From Ornatilinea sp. (GTDB lineage Bacteria; Chloroflexota; Anaerolineae; Anaerolineales; Anaerolineaceae), in contig JAHDQE010000029.1 in NCBI GenBank assembly GCA_018433975.1, forward strand, positions 1-64,000: a stretch of 64,000 nt of DNA. Direction: 5' to 3'. The position numbers and the translations under genes are program-made. Under the pieces are notes generated by a model. The model made no database searches and had not been told where the DNA came from. It was given only the letters and a program-made list of their open reading frames with translations. Of the stretch, positions 51,584 through 60,460 are shown piece by piece; position 1 is the first letter of the stretch; every line of letters starts with the position of its first letter.

Positions 51584-52645
51584 TTATTTAGCCGGTGTAT
51601 AAGCCCACCGTTGGTTTCCAGAAAAATCTACCGCGACCAAAAGCTGGTCCCCTGCAGTGATCGGAACAATCAAATACTCTCCGGCAAGTACCGGTTCACC
51701 ATACAGTTTACCATTAAGGAGCAAACTCCACAGCTGTTCGCCGGAAAAACTTAACGCCCGCACACCATTTTCCTCGGTCAAAAAGGCAATTCCATCGGTG
51801 AAGACGGTCATATTTCCGGTGATTGCTCCCACACCTTCCTGCTTCCAGAGCTCAGTTCCTTTCTCGGCGTCCACAGCATACACGGTGCCGTTCAAGTCAC
51901 CAAAATATAAAGCACCCTCATGATAAGACGGGCTGCCCCACACCATGCCTGAAACCGGGAAACGCCACAGGATTTTTCCGCTGGCGGCATCAACCGCAAC
52001 CACTTCCTGGGCCAGAGACCCTGCATAGAGCGTTCCGTCCACAAAGGTCGGGCTGGACACAATGGAACCGCCCAGATCGGTCTTCCAGATCTGGCTGCCG
52101 TCCGAGGGATCCACCGCATACAAAGAATGATCCATTGAAGCCACGAAGACGCGATCGCCATCCGGAATGGGCTGGGACCACAAAGCTTCTCCAGCCGTAA
52201 ATTTCCACTGCACATTTCCGTTTTGATCCAGCGCATAAAGATTGTCATCCGCATTAGGAACCAGCACCAGATCATTCAGAAAAAGCGGATGTCCAATGTA
52301 ACGATCTTTTGCTTCAGTGAACTGCCATTTCTCAACCCCCGTGTTTGCATCCAGAGCATAAAGATCATTAAAAAAGCCGCCAGCGATCAAAAGTCCGTCC
52401 GAAACAGCCGGGGGAGAATAAAACAATTGGCGCGCGCTTGGTTCGGCAGGATAGCCCCAGAGCAAACCGCCATCTTTCGCCCGGATTGCCAGAACCTGCT
52501 CTTGGTAGGCGACATATACAGTATCCTGGTCTACCGTTACTCCAGGCCAGCTTGTGGCGCGGAATGACTGACTGCCGCTGCAGGCGCTCAATGTTACGGA
52601 CAGGATTAAAAATAGCAGAATGGGATAGATTCGTTTCAATTTCAT
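51584..52645 (-). CDS. PQQ-like beta-propeller lipoprotein
   Basis: Lipoprotein of 353 residues; the lipobox is L-S-A-C (Cys22). Behind it lies a beta-propeller of PQQ-type repeats, each with a W strand and a following turn (LYALDANTGVEKWQF, LYALDQNGNVQWKF, LYAVDPSDGSQIWKT, VVAVDAASGKILWRF, VYAVDAEKGTELWKQ). It resembles BamB, but no BAM complex is expected without an outer membrane. Its position between yidD and yidC is unusual and suggests a link to membrane protein insertion or folding. Confidence 0.85.
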   Translation of the reverse strand: MKLKRIYPILLFLILSVTLSACSGSQSFRATSWPGVTVDQDTVYVAYQEQVLAIRAKDGGLLWGYPAEPSARQLFYSPPAVSDGLLIAGGFFNDLYALDANTGVEKWQFTEAKDRYIGHPLFLNDLVLVPNADDNLYALDQNGNVQWKFTAGEALWSQPIPDGDRVFVASMDHSLYAVDPSDGSQIWKTDLGGSIVSSPTFVDGTLYAGSLAQEVVAVDAASGKILWRFPVSGMVWGSPSYHEGALYFGDLNGTVYAVDAEKGTELWKQEGVGAITGNMTVFTDGIAFLTEENGVRALSFSGEQLWSLLLNGKLYGEPVLAGEYLIVPITAGDQLLVAVDFSGNQRWAYTPAK

Positions 52646-52672
52646 TCTTTCAATTTCTCTTTTTCATTGCGA

Positions 52673-53029
52673 CTAGTGATCTTCCGAACAGCATTCGGAG
52701 GAGTGAAAACCAGGAAAAGCGTCCCGGAAATGCTCCGGCACCGGGTCGATTCCACCAGGATTGAATGGGTTGCAGCGTAAAACGCGCCAAACTGCCATCA
52801 GCCCCCCCTTGAATGCACCATGTTTATAAATGGCCTGATAGCCGTAATGAGAACAGGTTGGGTAAAAACGGCATGTGTTCGAAGGCAGTCCGGGGGAGAT
52901 AATCTTTTGATACCCACGAATCAACAGGAGAAAAACCCAACGAGGAAACGTGAACAAGTTAAACGGCAAATCCCGCAAAAGCGGTTCTTTGAGATCTTCT
53001 TCTGATAAGGGATCAGGCTCAAAGGCCAT
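52673..53029 (-). CDS. yidD: Membrane protein insertion efficiency factor YidD
   Basis: Small protein of 118 residues. The core is nearly identical to other YidD proteins: [29 protein letters not shown] with three conserved cysteines, then [29 protein letters not shown]. An N-terminal extension of about 30 residues is not conserved. It helps YidC-dependent insertion. The start overlaps the rnpA 3' end by 11 bases. Confidence 0.94.
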   Translation of the reverse strand: MAFEPDPLSEEDLKEPLLRDLPFNLFTFPRWVFLLLIRGYQKIISPGLPSNTCRFYPTCSHYGYQAIYKHGAFKGGLMAVWRVLRCNPFNPGGIDPVPEHFRDAFPGFHSSECCSEDH

Positions 53030-53399
53030 TGATTTTGTCCAGTAAACCGGCCCGCCGCAGTACTGTTAATACCGCCGAATGGATTTCTGTATAGTCAGCA
53101 TCCAGAATTGGGCGGCGCGCCAGAAAAACCAGGTCCCATCCATCTATTAAGGAATCAAATACTTCATCCAGAGAAGCGCGAATTCGTCTTTTTGCCCAAT
53201 TGCGTTTGACTGCATTACCAACAACCCGGCTAACAGAGATACCAACGCGAGAATGGGGCAGGTAGTTAGGGGAAACAATCAGGACAAGAAGCGGGTGGGC
53301 AAAGGATTTTCCTGAGTGCCGCACCCGCTGAAAATCAATCGATCTGGTTAGACGGCAAGTTCGTTTCACCAGTTTTTCTTCTCGCAGTGCATTCCTCAC
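53019..53399 (-). CDS. rnpA: Ribonuclease P protein component
   Basis: Basic protein of up to 126 residues, the protein subunit of RNase P, which matures tRNA 5' ends. The RNR motif is [16 protein letters not shown] and the first conserved block is [25 protein letters not shown]. Two GTG starts are possible: 53399, used here, and 53369 ([10 protein letters not shown]), which fits the usual family N-terminus better. It follows rpmH as in most bacteria. Confidence 0.94.
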   Translation of the reverse strand: MRNALREEKLVKRTCRLTRSIDFQRVRHSGKSFAHPLLVLIVSPNYLPHSRVGISVSRVVGNAVKRNWAKRRIRASLDEVFDSLIDGWDLVFLARRPILDADYTEIHSAVLTVLRRAGLLDKINGL

Positions 53400-53442
53400 A
53401 CATCACTCAACATTCAGACGATTCTTTATGCGCATCCTGATG

Positions 53443-53613
53443 TTACCACTTGCGATGCTTAACGTGATTATTTGCGCTCACGGTCAGGCTGTGGCGACCC
53501 TTAAGACGGCGGCGCTTCAACACTTTCCGGCCATCTGCGGTAGACATTCGTTCCCGGAAACCGTGAACACGAACGCGTCGGCGTTTCTTCGGTTGGTAAG
53601 TCCGTTTTGGCAT
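53443..53613 (-). CDS. rpmH: 50S ribosomal protein L34
   Basis: A 56-residue gene. It begins [20 protein letters not shown] and continues [20 protein letters not shown], which is L34 throughout. It is about ten residues longer than the usual 44-47 residues: a tail [16 protein letters not shown] follows the normal end. It heads the operon rpmH-rnpA-yidD-propeller-yidC-jag and has a strong promoter 58 bases upstream. dnaA, its frequent neighbour, is not present. Confidence 0.96.
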   Translation of the reverse strand: MPKRTYQPKKRRRVRVHGFRERMSTADGRKVLKRRRLKGRHSLTVSANNHVKHRKW

Positions 53614-53670
53614 GTTTTCTATCCTTTCAAATCAATAATGATTGATAATCGCTTCGTTAATAGCTGGAGA

Positions 53671-53699
53671 ATTATACCGCATGGTCAGACTGCGGTCAA
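53671..53699 (-). promoter_or_regulatory. rpmH: Promoter of the rpmH operon
   Basis: Minus strand TTGACC (53694-53699), 17-base spacer, TATAAT (53671-53676). The promoter lies within an imperfect inverted repeat (53664-53705), so part of it could form a cruciform or mark a protein site. Confidence 0.85.
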
Positions 53700-53780
53700 T
53701 TCTCCTTAGTCCTGATTTTTATTAGATTCACATTAATTCTGATGAATTAGCGTATTTCACCGAGCTGTTCCAGGCAGGAA

Positions 53781-54443
53781 TCAAGGGTTCAGCAGTTCCG
53801 AAAGACGTTCTGCGCCAGCCGCATCTGTGACGGCCAGGATCTCATCCTCCGCTTCCAACACAGTATCCCCATTGGGAAGGTTGACTTTCCCCTCCCGAAA
53901 GACCGCTGCGATCACACAGTTCTCGGGTAAAGAGAGGTCCCTTAGAGGAATGCCAATTAATTGTGCTTCATTTGTAATCCGTTCTTCTACTACGGAGAAG
54001 TTCCCTCTCCGGAGTTTAACAATAGAACGCATATCTCCCATGGACAGGTTTTCTTCAATCATCCGCGCCATAATTTCAGCCTGATTGAAGGATGAATCCA
54101 CGGCAAAGGTGTCATTGAACAACCACGCATTGCGGGGATCGTTGATTCTGGAAATTGCACGAGGGACATGATACTTTTCTCGCGCGATATAACACATCAC
54201 CAGGTTCAAAGAATCAACCCGGGTGCAGGAGGCAAGAACATCCACTTCATTTATTCCTGCTTTCTCCAGAACCTCCGGAGTCATCGGATTGCCCTCAATG
54301 ATTCGCTCACTTGGAATTTCGCGATGAAGCTTTGCCAGCACTTCAGGGCGAAACTCCACAACCCGGACATCATCCACTTCCATCAACAATTGTTTTGCAA
54401 GCTGAGAGCCGACACGGCCACCACCAATCACCAGTACTTTCAT
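53781..54443 (-). CDS. trkA: TrkA/RCK-domain potassium regulator 1
   Basis: Cytoplasmic regulatory subunit of 220 residues. The Rossmann RCK_N domain (GGGRVGSQLAKQLL, with an acidic residue after strand 2 in VVEFRP) binds NAD(H) or ATP/ADP. The RCK_C domain is in the last 80 residues (NEAQLIGIPLRDLSLPENCVIAAVFREGKVNLPNGDTVL). It starts 4 bases inside the 3' end of the second trkA-like gene. No TrkH/TrkG channel lies nearby, so it probably gates the KimA-like permease encoded upstream, or a channel elsewhere. Confidence 0.9.
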   Translation of the reverse strand: MKVLVIGGGRVGSQLAKQLLMEVDDVRVVEFRPEVLAKLHREIPSERIIEGNPMTPEVLEKAGINEVDVLASCTRVDSLNLVMCYIAREKYHVPRAISRINDPRNAWLFNDTFAVDSSFNQAEIMARMIEENLSMGDMRSIVKLRRGNFSVVEERITNEAQLIGIPLRDLSLPENCVIAAVFREGKVNLPNGDTVLEAEDEILAVTDAAGAERLSELLNP

Positions 54444-55111
54444 GCGTTGTGTACCTCCTTCAGATGATTAATCCGTTCGCGCACCGCCTGCATTCCTTTA
54501 AAAGTGGCACTGGCATGTATAACATCTTCCGTTTGCAAAACCCAATCCGGTGTGGGAAGGGCGGCAACCCCGGCGCGGGTGAGTGAAACCACTACAACAT
54601 CCTCACACGGACCCAGCACCTCTTTCACCGTTTTCCCCGCCAGCGCTTCCGGAACAATGAACTCGTAAATTTCCACTTCGCCATTTCCCGCCGTAAAGAC
54701 AGCGCGCAGGTCCGGGTCATGGAGTAATTCTTCCACCCGCTGTGCTCCCCAGCTCGTTGAGCTGACCACGTTCAAACCAAACGCCTCGAACAACGGGCGG
54801 CTGACCGGATCGTAATTACGAACCACCACGTTCAGAATATTGAACACTTTCCGCGCCATATGTCCGATTGCCAGATTAAGCGGATCAAAACTGGTCATTA
54901 CGGCAATCGCATCGGCTGTCTCAATCCCGGCGCGCCGGATTACATCCTGATTCAAGGCATTTCCTTCTATTGTCCGGCCATGAAAATCGGATGGAAGTTT
55001 ATCAAAAGCCGTCGTCTTCAAATCCACAACAGTAACATGATGGCCTTTTTTGTATAGGCGAGCAGCCAGTTCTACACCCAATCTGCCACAACCAACCACA
55101 ATTATATTCAT
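54440..55111 (-). CDS. TrkA/RCK-domain potassium regulator 2
   Basis: Paralogue of the downstream trkA gene, 223 residues. The RCK_N glycine motif is VVGCGRLGVELAARL with VVDLKTTAF after strand 2; the C-terminal RCK_C domain reads FIVPEALAGKTVKEVLGPCEDVVVVSLTRAG. The ATG at 55111 has AGAGG 7 bases upstream, so the longer frame to 55144 is not used. The two RCK proteins could form hetero-octameric rings, as in KtrA-like or two-domain TrkA systems. Confidence 0.9.
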   Translation of the reverse strand: MNIIVVGCGRLGVELAARLYKKGHHVTVVDLKTTAFDKLPSDFHGRTIEGNALNQDVIRRAGIETADAIAVMTSFDPLNLAIGHMARKVFNILNVVVRNYDPVSRPLFEAFGLNVVSSTSWGAQRVEELLHDPDLRAVFTAGNGEVEIYEFIVPEALAGKTVKEVLGPCEDVVVVSLTRAGVAALPTPDWVLQTEDVIHASATFKGMQAVRERINHLKEVHNA

Positions 55112-55152
55112 TTCCATACCTCTATTTGTTTCAATCCAATCCATCTTCCAGC

Positions 55153-57093
55153 CTATCCCACCTGATAGGGGACTTCTGTAATCACAATATCCTGCGTGTT
55201 GAGAAGCGATTTACGAAGCGTATCAGCCGTTCGGGCATGAAGAATATTATTAATCTTCTTCCCCGGAATAAACTGGGGCACAACAATGGTGATGACTTCA
55301 TCCGGCTGCCGTTGAGCTTCAATCTCGCCGATATAAAGTAAAAGCGGCTCTACAAATTGGCGGTAGGGCGATTCTAACATTACCAGCCGGATACCCTCCC
55401 CCCACTGCTCCCACTTTTTCTGGATACGTTCTGCCTCCTCCGGATCCACCGCAACATGAACTGCCGTAATATCGTCCGAGAGCGTCCGCGCATAGCGCAA
55501 GGCCGCCAGTGACCCGCGGTGAACACCGCCTAAAGCAAGGATCACCCGGTGACGGCGAATTCGCGGCGCCGCGGCAAAGTTTTCCAGTGTCAGCCGGTCG
55601 GCAACATTCTTATAATGAACATGGATAATATAGAACAATGCCACCAGAACCGGTGTCAGGAGAATGACAATCCAGGCACCATCCACAAACTTGGTAATAC
55701 CGAATACCAGCATAACAACCGCAGTGGTAATTGCACCAAGTCCGTTAATAAACATCTTGACACGCCATCTGCTGTCCTGTTTGATAACAGAACCCCGTTC
55801 TTTGAGTTCTTCACCCGGCTTCAACCGTCCCGACTTCCACCAGCGGTGGGCCATTCCTGCCTGTGAAAGTGTGAAAGACAGGAACACACCAATCGCATAC
55901 AGCGGGATCAAATTGGTCACGCTGGCTTGAAAAATCACAATCAAAAAACTCGCGATCAATGCCAATGAAGTGATGCCATACGAATAAACCAGCCGGTTTC
56001 CGCGCAGGGTCATCTGGCGCGGGAGGTATCCATCTTCTGCAACGATCGCGCTCAAGCGGGGAAAACCCGCAAAAGCGGTGTTGGCCGCCAGGACCAGGAT
56101 CACCGTGGTGGCTACAATTTCAGCCAGATAGAGCCAGCCGCGCCCACCGTATACCGTACGGGCCAGTTGAGAGATCAGCGTTTCCGCCTCCGAAGGCACG
56201 GCTTGAATTTGGAACGCCAGAAAGGTGATCCCCAACAAAAGCACACCCAGAATGGAAGCCATCCAGATTAATGTGATTCCGGCATTGCGGCTGCGCGGCT
56301 CATTAAAAGCCATCACTCCGTTTGAAATCGCCTCAACACCGGTCACTGCCGAAGTTCCATTGGAAAAAGCCCGCAATATCAGGAAAAAAGTGATCGGTTG
56401 AGCCGCGTGGAGCATTTCCAGTTCCGGCGGAGCCACGACCACACCCAGACTGCCGGTGAAATACCGGGTGAATCCCACAATAACCGTGGTAAACATCAAT
56501 ACAACAAAGAAATAGGAGGGAATTGAAAAAGCGACCCCCGATTCTTTCACCCCGCGCAGATTCAGCAGCATGATCAACATCACCAGAAATACGGCGATCT
56601 CAATCCGGAATGGAAAAATTTTGGGAAAAGCGGAAGTAATTTGAGCCACACCCGAGGAAACTGAAACGGACACGGTAAGGATGTAATCCATCAGCAGCGC
56701 CGCTGCTGCGATTAATGCCGGCATTTCCCCCAGGTTATCACGGGAAACAATATACGCGCCGCCACCGCTTGGATAAGCGTAGATTGTCTGTTCATAAGAC
56801 AGTGTCAGAATAGCTAATAATGTAACAATTCCAAAAGAAATGGGAATGGAGAAACGAAAGGCTGCTGTTCCGGCCACCGCCAGAATAACCAGCATTTCCT
56901 GTGTAGCATAAGCTGTAGAAGACAAAGCATCCGAGGCAAAAACTGCCAGTCCAATCGCTTTGCCAATGGTCTGATGCGAAACCTCCGTGGTTGGAAGCGG
57001 TTTCCCTACCAGACGGTCCCGCCAGGTGAGAACAGGCTCCCCAGCCGCCTCCCGCCTTACCACAGTTGTACCACTTTTATCTTTGATATTCAT
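55153..57093 (-). CDS. KimA-like potassium uptake permease (APC superfamily)
   Basis: Permease of 646 residues with about 12 helices (to about residue 470) and a C-terminal cytoplasmic domain of about 150 residues (RRHRVILALGGVHRGSLAALRYARTL), which resembles a USP-like fold. DRLVGKPLPT, FASDALSSTAYATQEMLVIL, YEQTIYAYPSGGGAYIVSRDNLGEMPALIAAAALLMDYILTV match KimA of Bacillus, a proton-coupled potassium importer inhibited by c-di-AMP. An amino-acid substrate is the alternative. Two RCK genes follow on the same strand (41-base gap), favouring potassium. GGAAG 5 bases before the ATG fixes the start. Confidence 0.82.
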   Translation of the reverse strand: MNIKDKSGTTVVRREAAGEPVLTWRDRLVGKPLPTTEVSHQTIGKAIGLAVFASDALSSTAYATQEMLVILAVAGTAAFRFSIPISFGIVTLLAILTLSYEQTIYAYPSGGGAYIVSRDNLGEMPALIAAAALLMDYILTVSVSVSSGVAQITSAFPKIFPFRIEIAVFLVMLIMLLNLRGVKESGVAFSIPSYFFVVLMFTTVIVGFTRYFTGSLGVVVAPPELEMLHAAQPITFFLILRAFSNGTSAVTGVEAISNGVMAFNEPRSRNAGITLIWMASILGVLLLGITFLAFQIQAVPSEAETLISQLARTVYGGRGWLYLAEIVATTVILVLAANTAFAGFPRLSAIVAEDGYLPRQMTLRGNRLVYSYGITSLALIASFLIVIFQASVTNLIPLYAIGVFLSFTLSQAGMAHRWWKSGRLKPGEELKERGSVIKQDSRWRVKMFINGLGAITTAVVMLVFGITKFVDGAWIVILLTPVLVALFYIIHVHYKNVADRLTLENFAAAPRIRRHRVILALGGVHRGSLAALRYARTLSDDITAVHVAVDPEEAERIQKKWEQWGEGIRLVMLESPYRQFVEPLLLYIGEIEAQRQPDEVITIVVPQFIPGKKINNILHARTADTLRKSLLNTQDIVITEVPYQVG

Positions 57094-57156
57094 CACGACT
57101 TCCTTAAACCAAGCCTCTACTTAACTAACAAAACACCACATTTAATGGTTAATATA

Positions 57157-57185
57157 ATTATACGGACAAAAAAAGACATTGGCAG
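57157..57185 (-). promoter_or_regulatory. Putative promoter of the kimA-trkA operon
   Basis: Minus strand TATAAT at 57157-57162 with CTGCCA 17 bases upstream (57180-57185). The leader would be about 55 bases, too short for a ydaO-type c-di-AMP riboswitch. Confidence 0.5.
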
Positions 57186-57313
57186 CAACTAAACAGCAGC
57201 AAATATACTCCCATTCATCATTTTTATCCAGAGATAACATCACCGAAAGCTTACGCAGCTCTCTTCACTTGAATTCATGGGGCTGCAAAATTAGCCTGTA
57301 AAGGAGAAAAAAC

Positions 57314-58270
57314 ATGGCAAAAAACATTTATCAACCCAACCGGGTTGCAATTGTGGGAACAGGTAACGTAGGAGCGACCTTCGCTTATGCCCTGCTCCTG
57401 AACGGTCTGGCCGCGGAGATTGTCCTGATTGACGTCAACAAATCCAAAGCGGAAGGCGAAGCGATGGATCTGAATCACGGTGTGCCTCTGGCGCACCCCA
57501 CACGCATCTGGTCAGGCGAATATGCCGATTGTGCCGGCGCAGCAGTCACGGTGATTACCGCAGGGGCGGCCCAAAAACCCGGCGAAACCCGCCTGGACCT
57601 GGTCCAGCGCAACATCCGTATCTTCAAGCAAATTGTCCCGGAAATTGTACGCCACAACCCGGAAGGAATTATCCTGGTGGCCACCAATCCCGTGGATATT
57701 CTGACTTACGCCACCTGGAAGATTTCAGGCTTACCCAAAGAACGGGTAATCGGTTCCGGAACCATTCTCGATACGGCCCGCTTCCGTTATATGCTCAGCG
57801 AACATTTTGATGTGGATGCCCGCAGCGTCCATGCCTACATTATCGGAGAACACGGCGACAGCGAAGTACCGGTCTGGTCACTCGCCAATATTGCCGGGAT
57901 GCGGCTGCCCATCTTCTGTGAAGAGAATGGCATGGATTGCCAGGATGACGCCCTGGATCAAATCTTCCGCAAAACTCGTGACGCGGCCTATGAAATCATT
58001 GAACGGAAAGGCGCTACCTATTATGCGGTAGGTAACGGCCTGCTGCGAATCGTGGAAGCCATATTACGCGATCAGAGCACCGTGATGTCGATCTCAAACT
58101 ATATTGAGAATTACTACGGAGTCAATGACGTTTACTTAAGCCTGCCGGCAATTGTTGACCTCGGCGGGACAGAACGGGTACTTCGCCTCCGGTTAAACGA
58201 TAAAGAAATTGAAGGGTTCCAGCACTCCGCGAAAGTCATGCGGGAAATCATCGAACAGATCGAGTTCTAA
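57314..58270 (+). CDS. ldh: L-lactate dehydrogenase
   Basis: NAD-dependent enzyme of 318 residues that interconverts pyruvate and L-lactate. GTGNVG (residues 15-20) binds NAD, followed by IDVNKSK with the acidic strand-2 residue. AAQKPGETRLDL carries Gln at the specificity position (Arg in malate dehydrogenases) and the two catalytic-loop arginines, NPVD is conserved, and GEHGDSEVPVW contains the catalytic His. AAAGGAGAA precedes the ATG. It is monocistronic with its own terminator. Confidence 0.95.
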   Translation: MAKNIYQPNRVAIVGTGNVGATFAYALLLNGLAAEIVLIDVNKSKAEGEAMDLNHGVPLAHPTRIWSGEYADCAGAAVTVITAGAAQKPGETRLDLVQRNIRIFKQIVPEIVRHNPEGIILVATNPVDILTYATWKISGLPKERVIGSGTILDTARFRYMLSEHFDVDARSVHAYIIGEHGDSEVPVWSLANIAGMRLPIFCEENGMDCQDDALDQIFRKTRDAAYEIIERKGATYYAVGNGLLRIVEAILRDQSTVMSISNYIENYYGVNDVYLSLPAIVDLGGTERVLRLRLNDKEIEGFQHSAKVMREIIEQIEF

Positions 58271-58298
58271 GTCCCATCGCTATATCGAGCATTAACAC

Positions 58299-58329
58299 AA
58301 AACACCTGACCTTTTCGATCAGGTGTTTT
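58299..58329 (+). terminator. Intrinsic terminator after ldh
   Basis: A perfect 11-bp stem (58299-58309 with 58319-58329), 9-base loop, with A and T tracts at the stem base. It lies between the convergent ldh and mtaB genes and could serve both. Confidence 0.85.
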
Positions 58330-58361
58330 CGATACTATTCAAGAGAAATAATGTGGTGGGG

Positions 58362-59636
58362 TCAGACCAGTTTGCCGCTCAGCCCCGTTTTGTTGCGTGC
58401 GGTCAAACATACCGGGCTGATCTGATTCCAAAGCTGCTGCGGAGCTGCAGCAGTGACCCGCAGGTAATTATCAGTCAGCCCTTTCAAACGCCAGCCATCC
58501 GGCCCGATCGAATCGGATGCTTCCCACAAAACGGTCATGGTCTTTCCAATGAACCGCCTGCGATAACGGTCGGCCGATTCTGCTAAAACCTGCCGGTATG
58601 CGGCATTGCGCGCTTTCTTCGTGTGAAAATCAACCTGATCCGGATAGCGCGCAGCCGGAGTTCCTGTGCGGGGGGAATAGGTGAAAACGTGCCCTGCCGC
58701 GAACTCTATTTCCCGGACAAAAGCCAGGCTTTCCTGAAAATCCGCTTCGGTCTCTCCCGGGAAGCCGGCTATGATATCCGTGGTGATTGCAATGTCCGGT
58801 GAGACGGCCCGCGCCATCTCCACCAGCCGGGCATATTCCTGCGGGGTGGTCTTGCGCGCCATCCGGCGCAGCGTATCGCGGGCACCGGATTGCAGCGGGA
58901 GGTGGAGATGCCTGCACAATCGCTCATCCTGCCAGAGACTGAAGAAATGTTCATCCAGGTCCCAGGGCTCCAGAGAAGAAAGCCGCACACGCGGGATATC
59001 CGTCTCGGAGAGAACGGCTTCCATCAGCTCATACAACCCGCGCGGAGATTCAAAATCCCGGCCCCACGACCCAATCTGCACCCCCGTGAGAACAACTTCC
59101 TGCGCTCCCCCATCGCGGGCTGCTTGAATATCCTGAAGCACATCCGCGACCGTACGGCTGCGGCTCTCGCCGCGTGCCACCCGGGTAATACAGAAGGTAC
59201 AGTGATTATCACAGCCATCCTGTGCTTTGATGAAAGCCCGGGTTCTTAAGTGAACACCGGGGAGCGGCTCCCGGGCCAGCGGTTCAAGGTCAAATACCGC
59301 CGCGGGAATATTGAGAATATCCGATACAAGGTGATCTTTATGACCGTTCTCTACCACACGGTTAACGCCCGGCAGTGCAGCAGCACCGGCAGGGTCCAGG
59401 GTGGCCCAACATCCCGTTGCCACAACTTCGCCCGCCCCCTCCCGCCAGGCATGGCGGATCTGTTTGCGCGAATCGGCTGCGGCTTTCGCGGTTACGGAAC
59501 AGGTATTCACCACAACCAGATCCGCCTGACCGGGCATGCTGACAATCTCATGCCCTGCAGCGCGGAACTGGCCCGCCATATGTTCAATTTCACTCTGGTT
59601 CAGGCGACAACCAATCGAATCCAGATAGACTTTCAT
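58362..59636 (-). CDS. mtaB: tRNA t6A37 methylthiotransferase MtaB
   Basis: Radical-SAM enzyme of 424 residues. The UPF0004 domain has three cysteines for the auxiliary cluster (IGCRLNQSE, NTCSVT, ATGCWA), the radical-SAM cluster motif is CDNHCTFC, and the C-terminal TRAM domain ends the protein (FIGKTMTVLWEAS ... GLTDNYLRV). The form of the N-terminus and the length fit the MtaB/YqeV group, which adds a methylthio group to t6A at tRNA position 37, rather than MiaB or RimO. It is transcribed alone. Confidence 0.92.
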   Translation of the reverse strand: MKVYLDSIGCRLNQSEIEHMAGQFRAAGHEIVSMPGQADLVVVNTCSVTAKAAADSRKQIRHAWREGAGEVVATGCWATLDPAGAAALPGVNRVVENGHKDHLVSDILNIPAAVFDLEPLAREPLPGVHLRTRAFIKAQDGCDNHCTFCITRVARGESRSRTVADVLQDIQAARDGGAQEVVLTGVQIGSWGRDFESPRGLYELMEAVLSETDIPRVRLSSLEPWDLDEHFFSLWQDERLCRHLHLPLQSGARDTLRRMARKTTPQEYARLVEMARAVSPDIAITTDIIAGFPGETEADFQESLAFVREIEFAAGHVFTYSPRTGTPAARYPDQVDFHTKKARNAAYRQVLAESADRYRRRFIGKTMTVLWEASDSIGPDGWRLKGLTDNYLRVTAAAPQQLWNQISPVCLTARNKTGLSGKLV

Positions 59637-59692
59637 TTTCTTATACCTATAAAATCAACATCCGCTTCAATCCTGAATTAAAGCATTTTATA

Positions 59693-59719
59693 CAAATCCG
59701 GCAATTTCTGCCGGATTTG
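59693..59719 (-). terminator. Intrinsic terminator after lipoprotein gene
   Basis: A perfect 11-bp stem (59693-59703 with 59709-59719) around a 5-base loop, then TATAAAAT on the minus strand. Confidence 0.75.
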
Positions 59720-59750
59720 ATATGTGTTCTAACCAATCATAAAGCAGATT

Positions 59751-60410
59751 TCAGGGATTGTAAACAATAAAATTATCGAAAAAGATATCCACGCCGGGTT
59801 CATCATAAGAACCGGCAATCAATCCCACCTCACCGTACATAAAATCAAAGTCATCCACAGAAAGCAGCTCCTGCCCATTTACGGAAAGAGCCAGTTTTGA
59901 CCCCACACAGCGGGCCTCCAACCGGTTTACAGCGGATCCTTTTTGAATGACTTCAAAGTAATCCATACTCTCTCCGCTGATCAGGTTATACGCTCCATCT
60001 TTGACTTTCAGGATTCCGGCATAGCCATCACTGCTGATCAACAGAGCATAGAAATTATCGGGGTCTTTATAGCGGCAGAGAATCCCAAAATCATTATCGT
60101 CCGGACCGCTTAATTTGGCAGCCTCAACTTCTACCCGTGTGTCTAAATATTTCTCTCCGGGGCTGGTCCAATAATCATACTCTTCCTCGCCAACCAGGAT
60201 TCGCAGGCCTCCATCCTGGTATTTCACCATTGAAACCTCATCTTCCCAGGTGTCCCAACCGCTGTGGGAATCGGAAAAATCATCCTGGAACAGCACCGCC
60301 CCGGGCTGTGGGGTATCCTGTGCCTGGCTCAGGGCTTCCGTTCCGGAACAGGCCAGACTCATCCATAACAAAATTATCAGAACAAACAAAGCAATGGGAG
60401 TTCGCTTCAT
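59751..60410 (-). CDS. Lipoprotein with concanavalin-like domain
   Basis: Lipoprotein of 219 residues; the signal peptide ends in S-L-A-C (Cys21). The rest looks like a laminin-G/DUF1080-type jelly roll: DDFSDSHSGWDTWEDE at the start, FGILCRYKDPDNFYALLISSDG in the middle and VDIFFDNFIVYNP at the end, a common arrangement in Chloroflexota surface proteins. It probably binds a glycan or protein outside the cell; there is no catalytic motif. GGAGG 7 bases before the ATG at 60410 fixes the start. It lies 50 bases after the TPR gene on the same strand. Confidence 0.75.
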   Translation of the reverse strand: MKRTPIALFVLIILLWMSLACSGTEALSQAQDTPQPGAVLFQDDFSDSHSGWDTWEDEVSMVKYQDGGLRILVGEEEYDYWTSPGEKYLDTRVEVEAAKLSGPDDNDFGILCRYKDPDNFYALLISSDGYAGILKVKDGAYNLISGESMDYFEVIQKGSAVNRLEARCVGSKLALSVNGQELLSVDDFDFMYGEVGLIAGSYDEPGVDIFFDNFIVYNP

Positions 60411-60460
60411 GCCGGTTCCTCCACCCATTCATCAGGTTTTGCTGGATTTTCCGCGGCAGT

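Noticed and set aside
53614-53780. Possible oriC next to rpmH
   Set aside because: No dnaA gene and no DnaA boxes (TTATCCACA-like) are seen; the region is explained by the rpmH promoter.
57094-57313. Possible c-di-AMP (ydaO) riboswitch before the KimA-like gene
   Set aside because: The gap is too short, shared with the divergent ldh gene, and shows none of the conserved ydaO core sequence.
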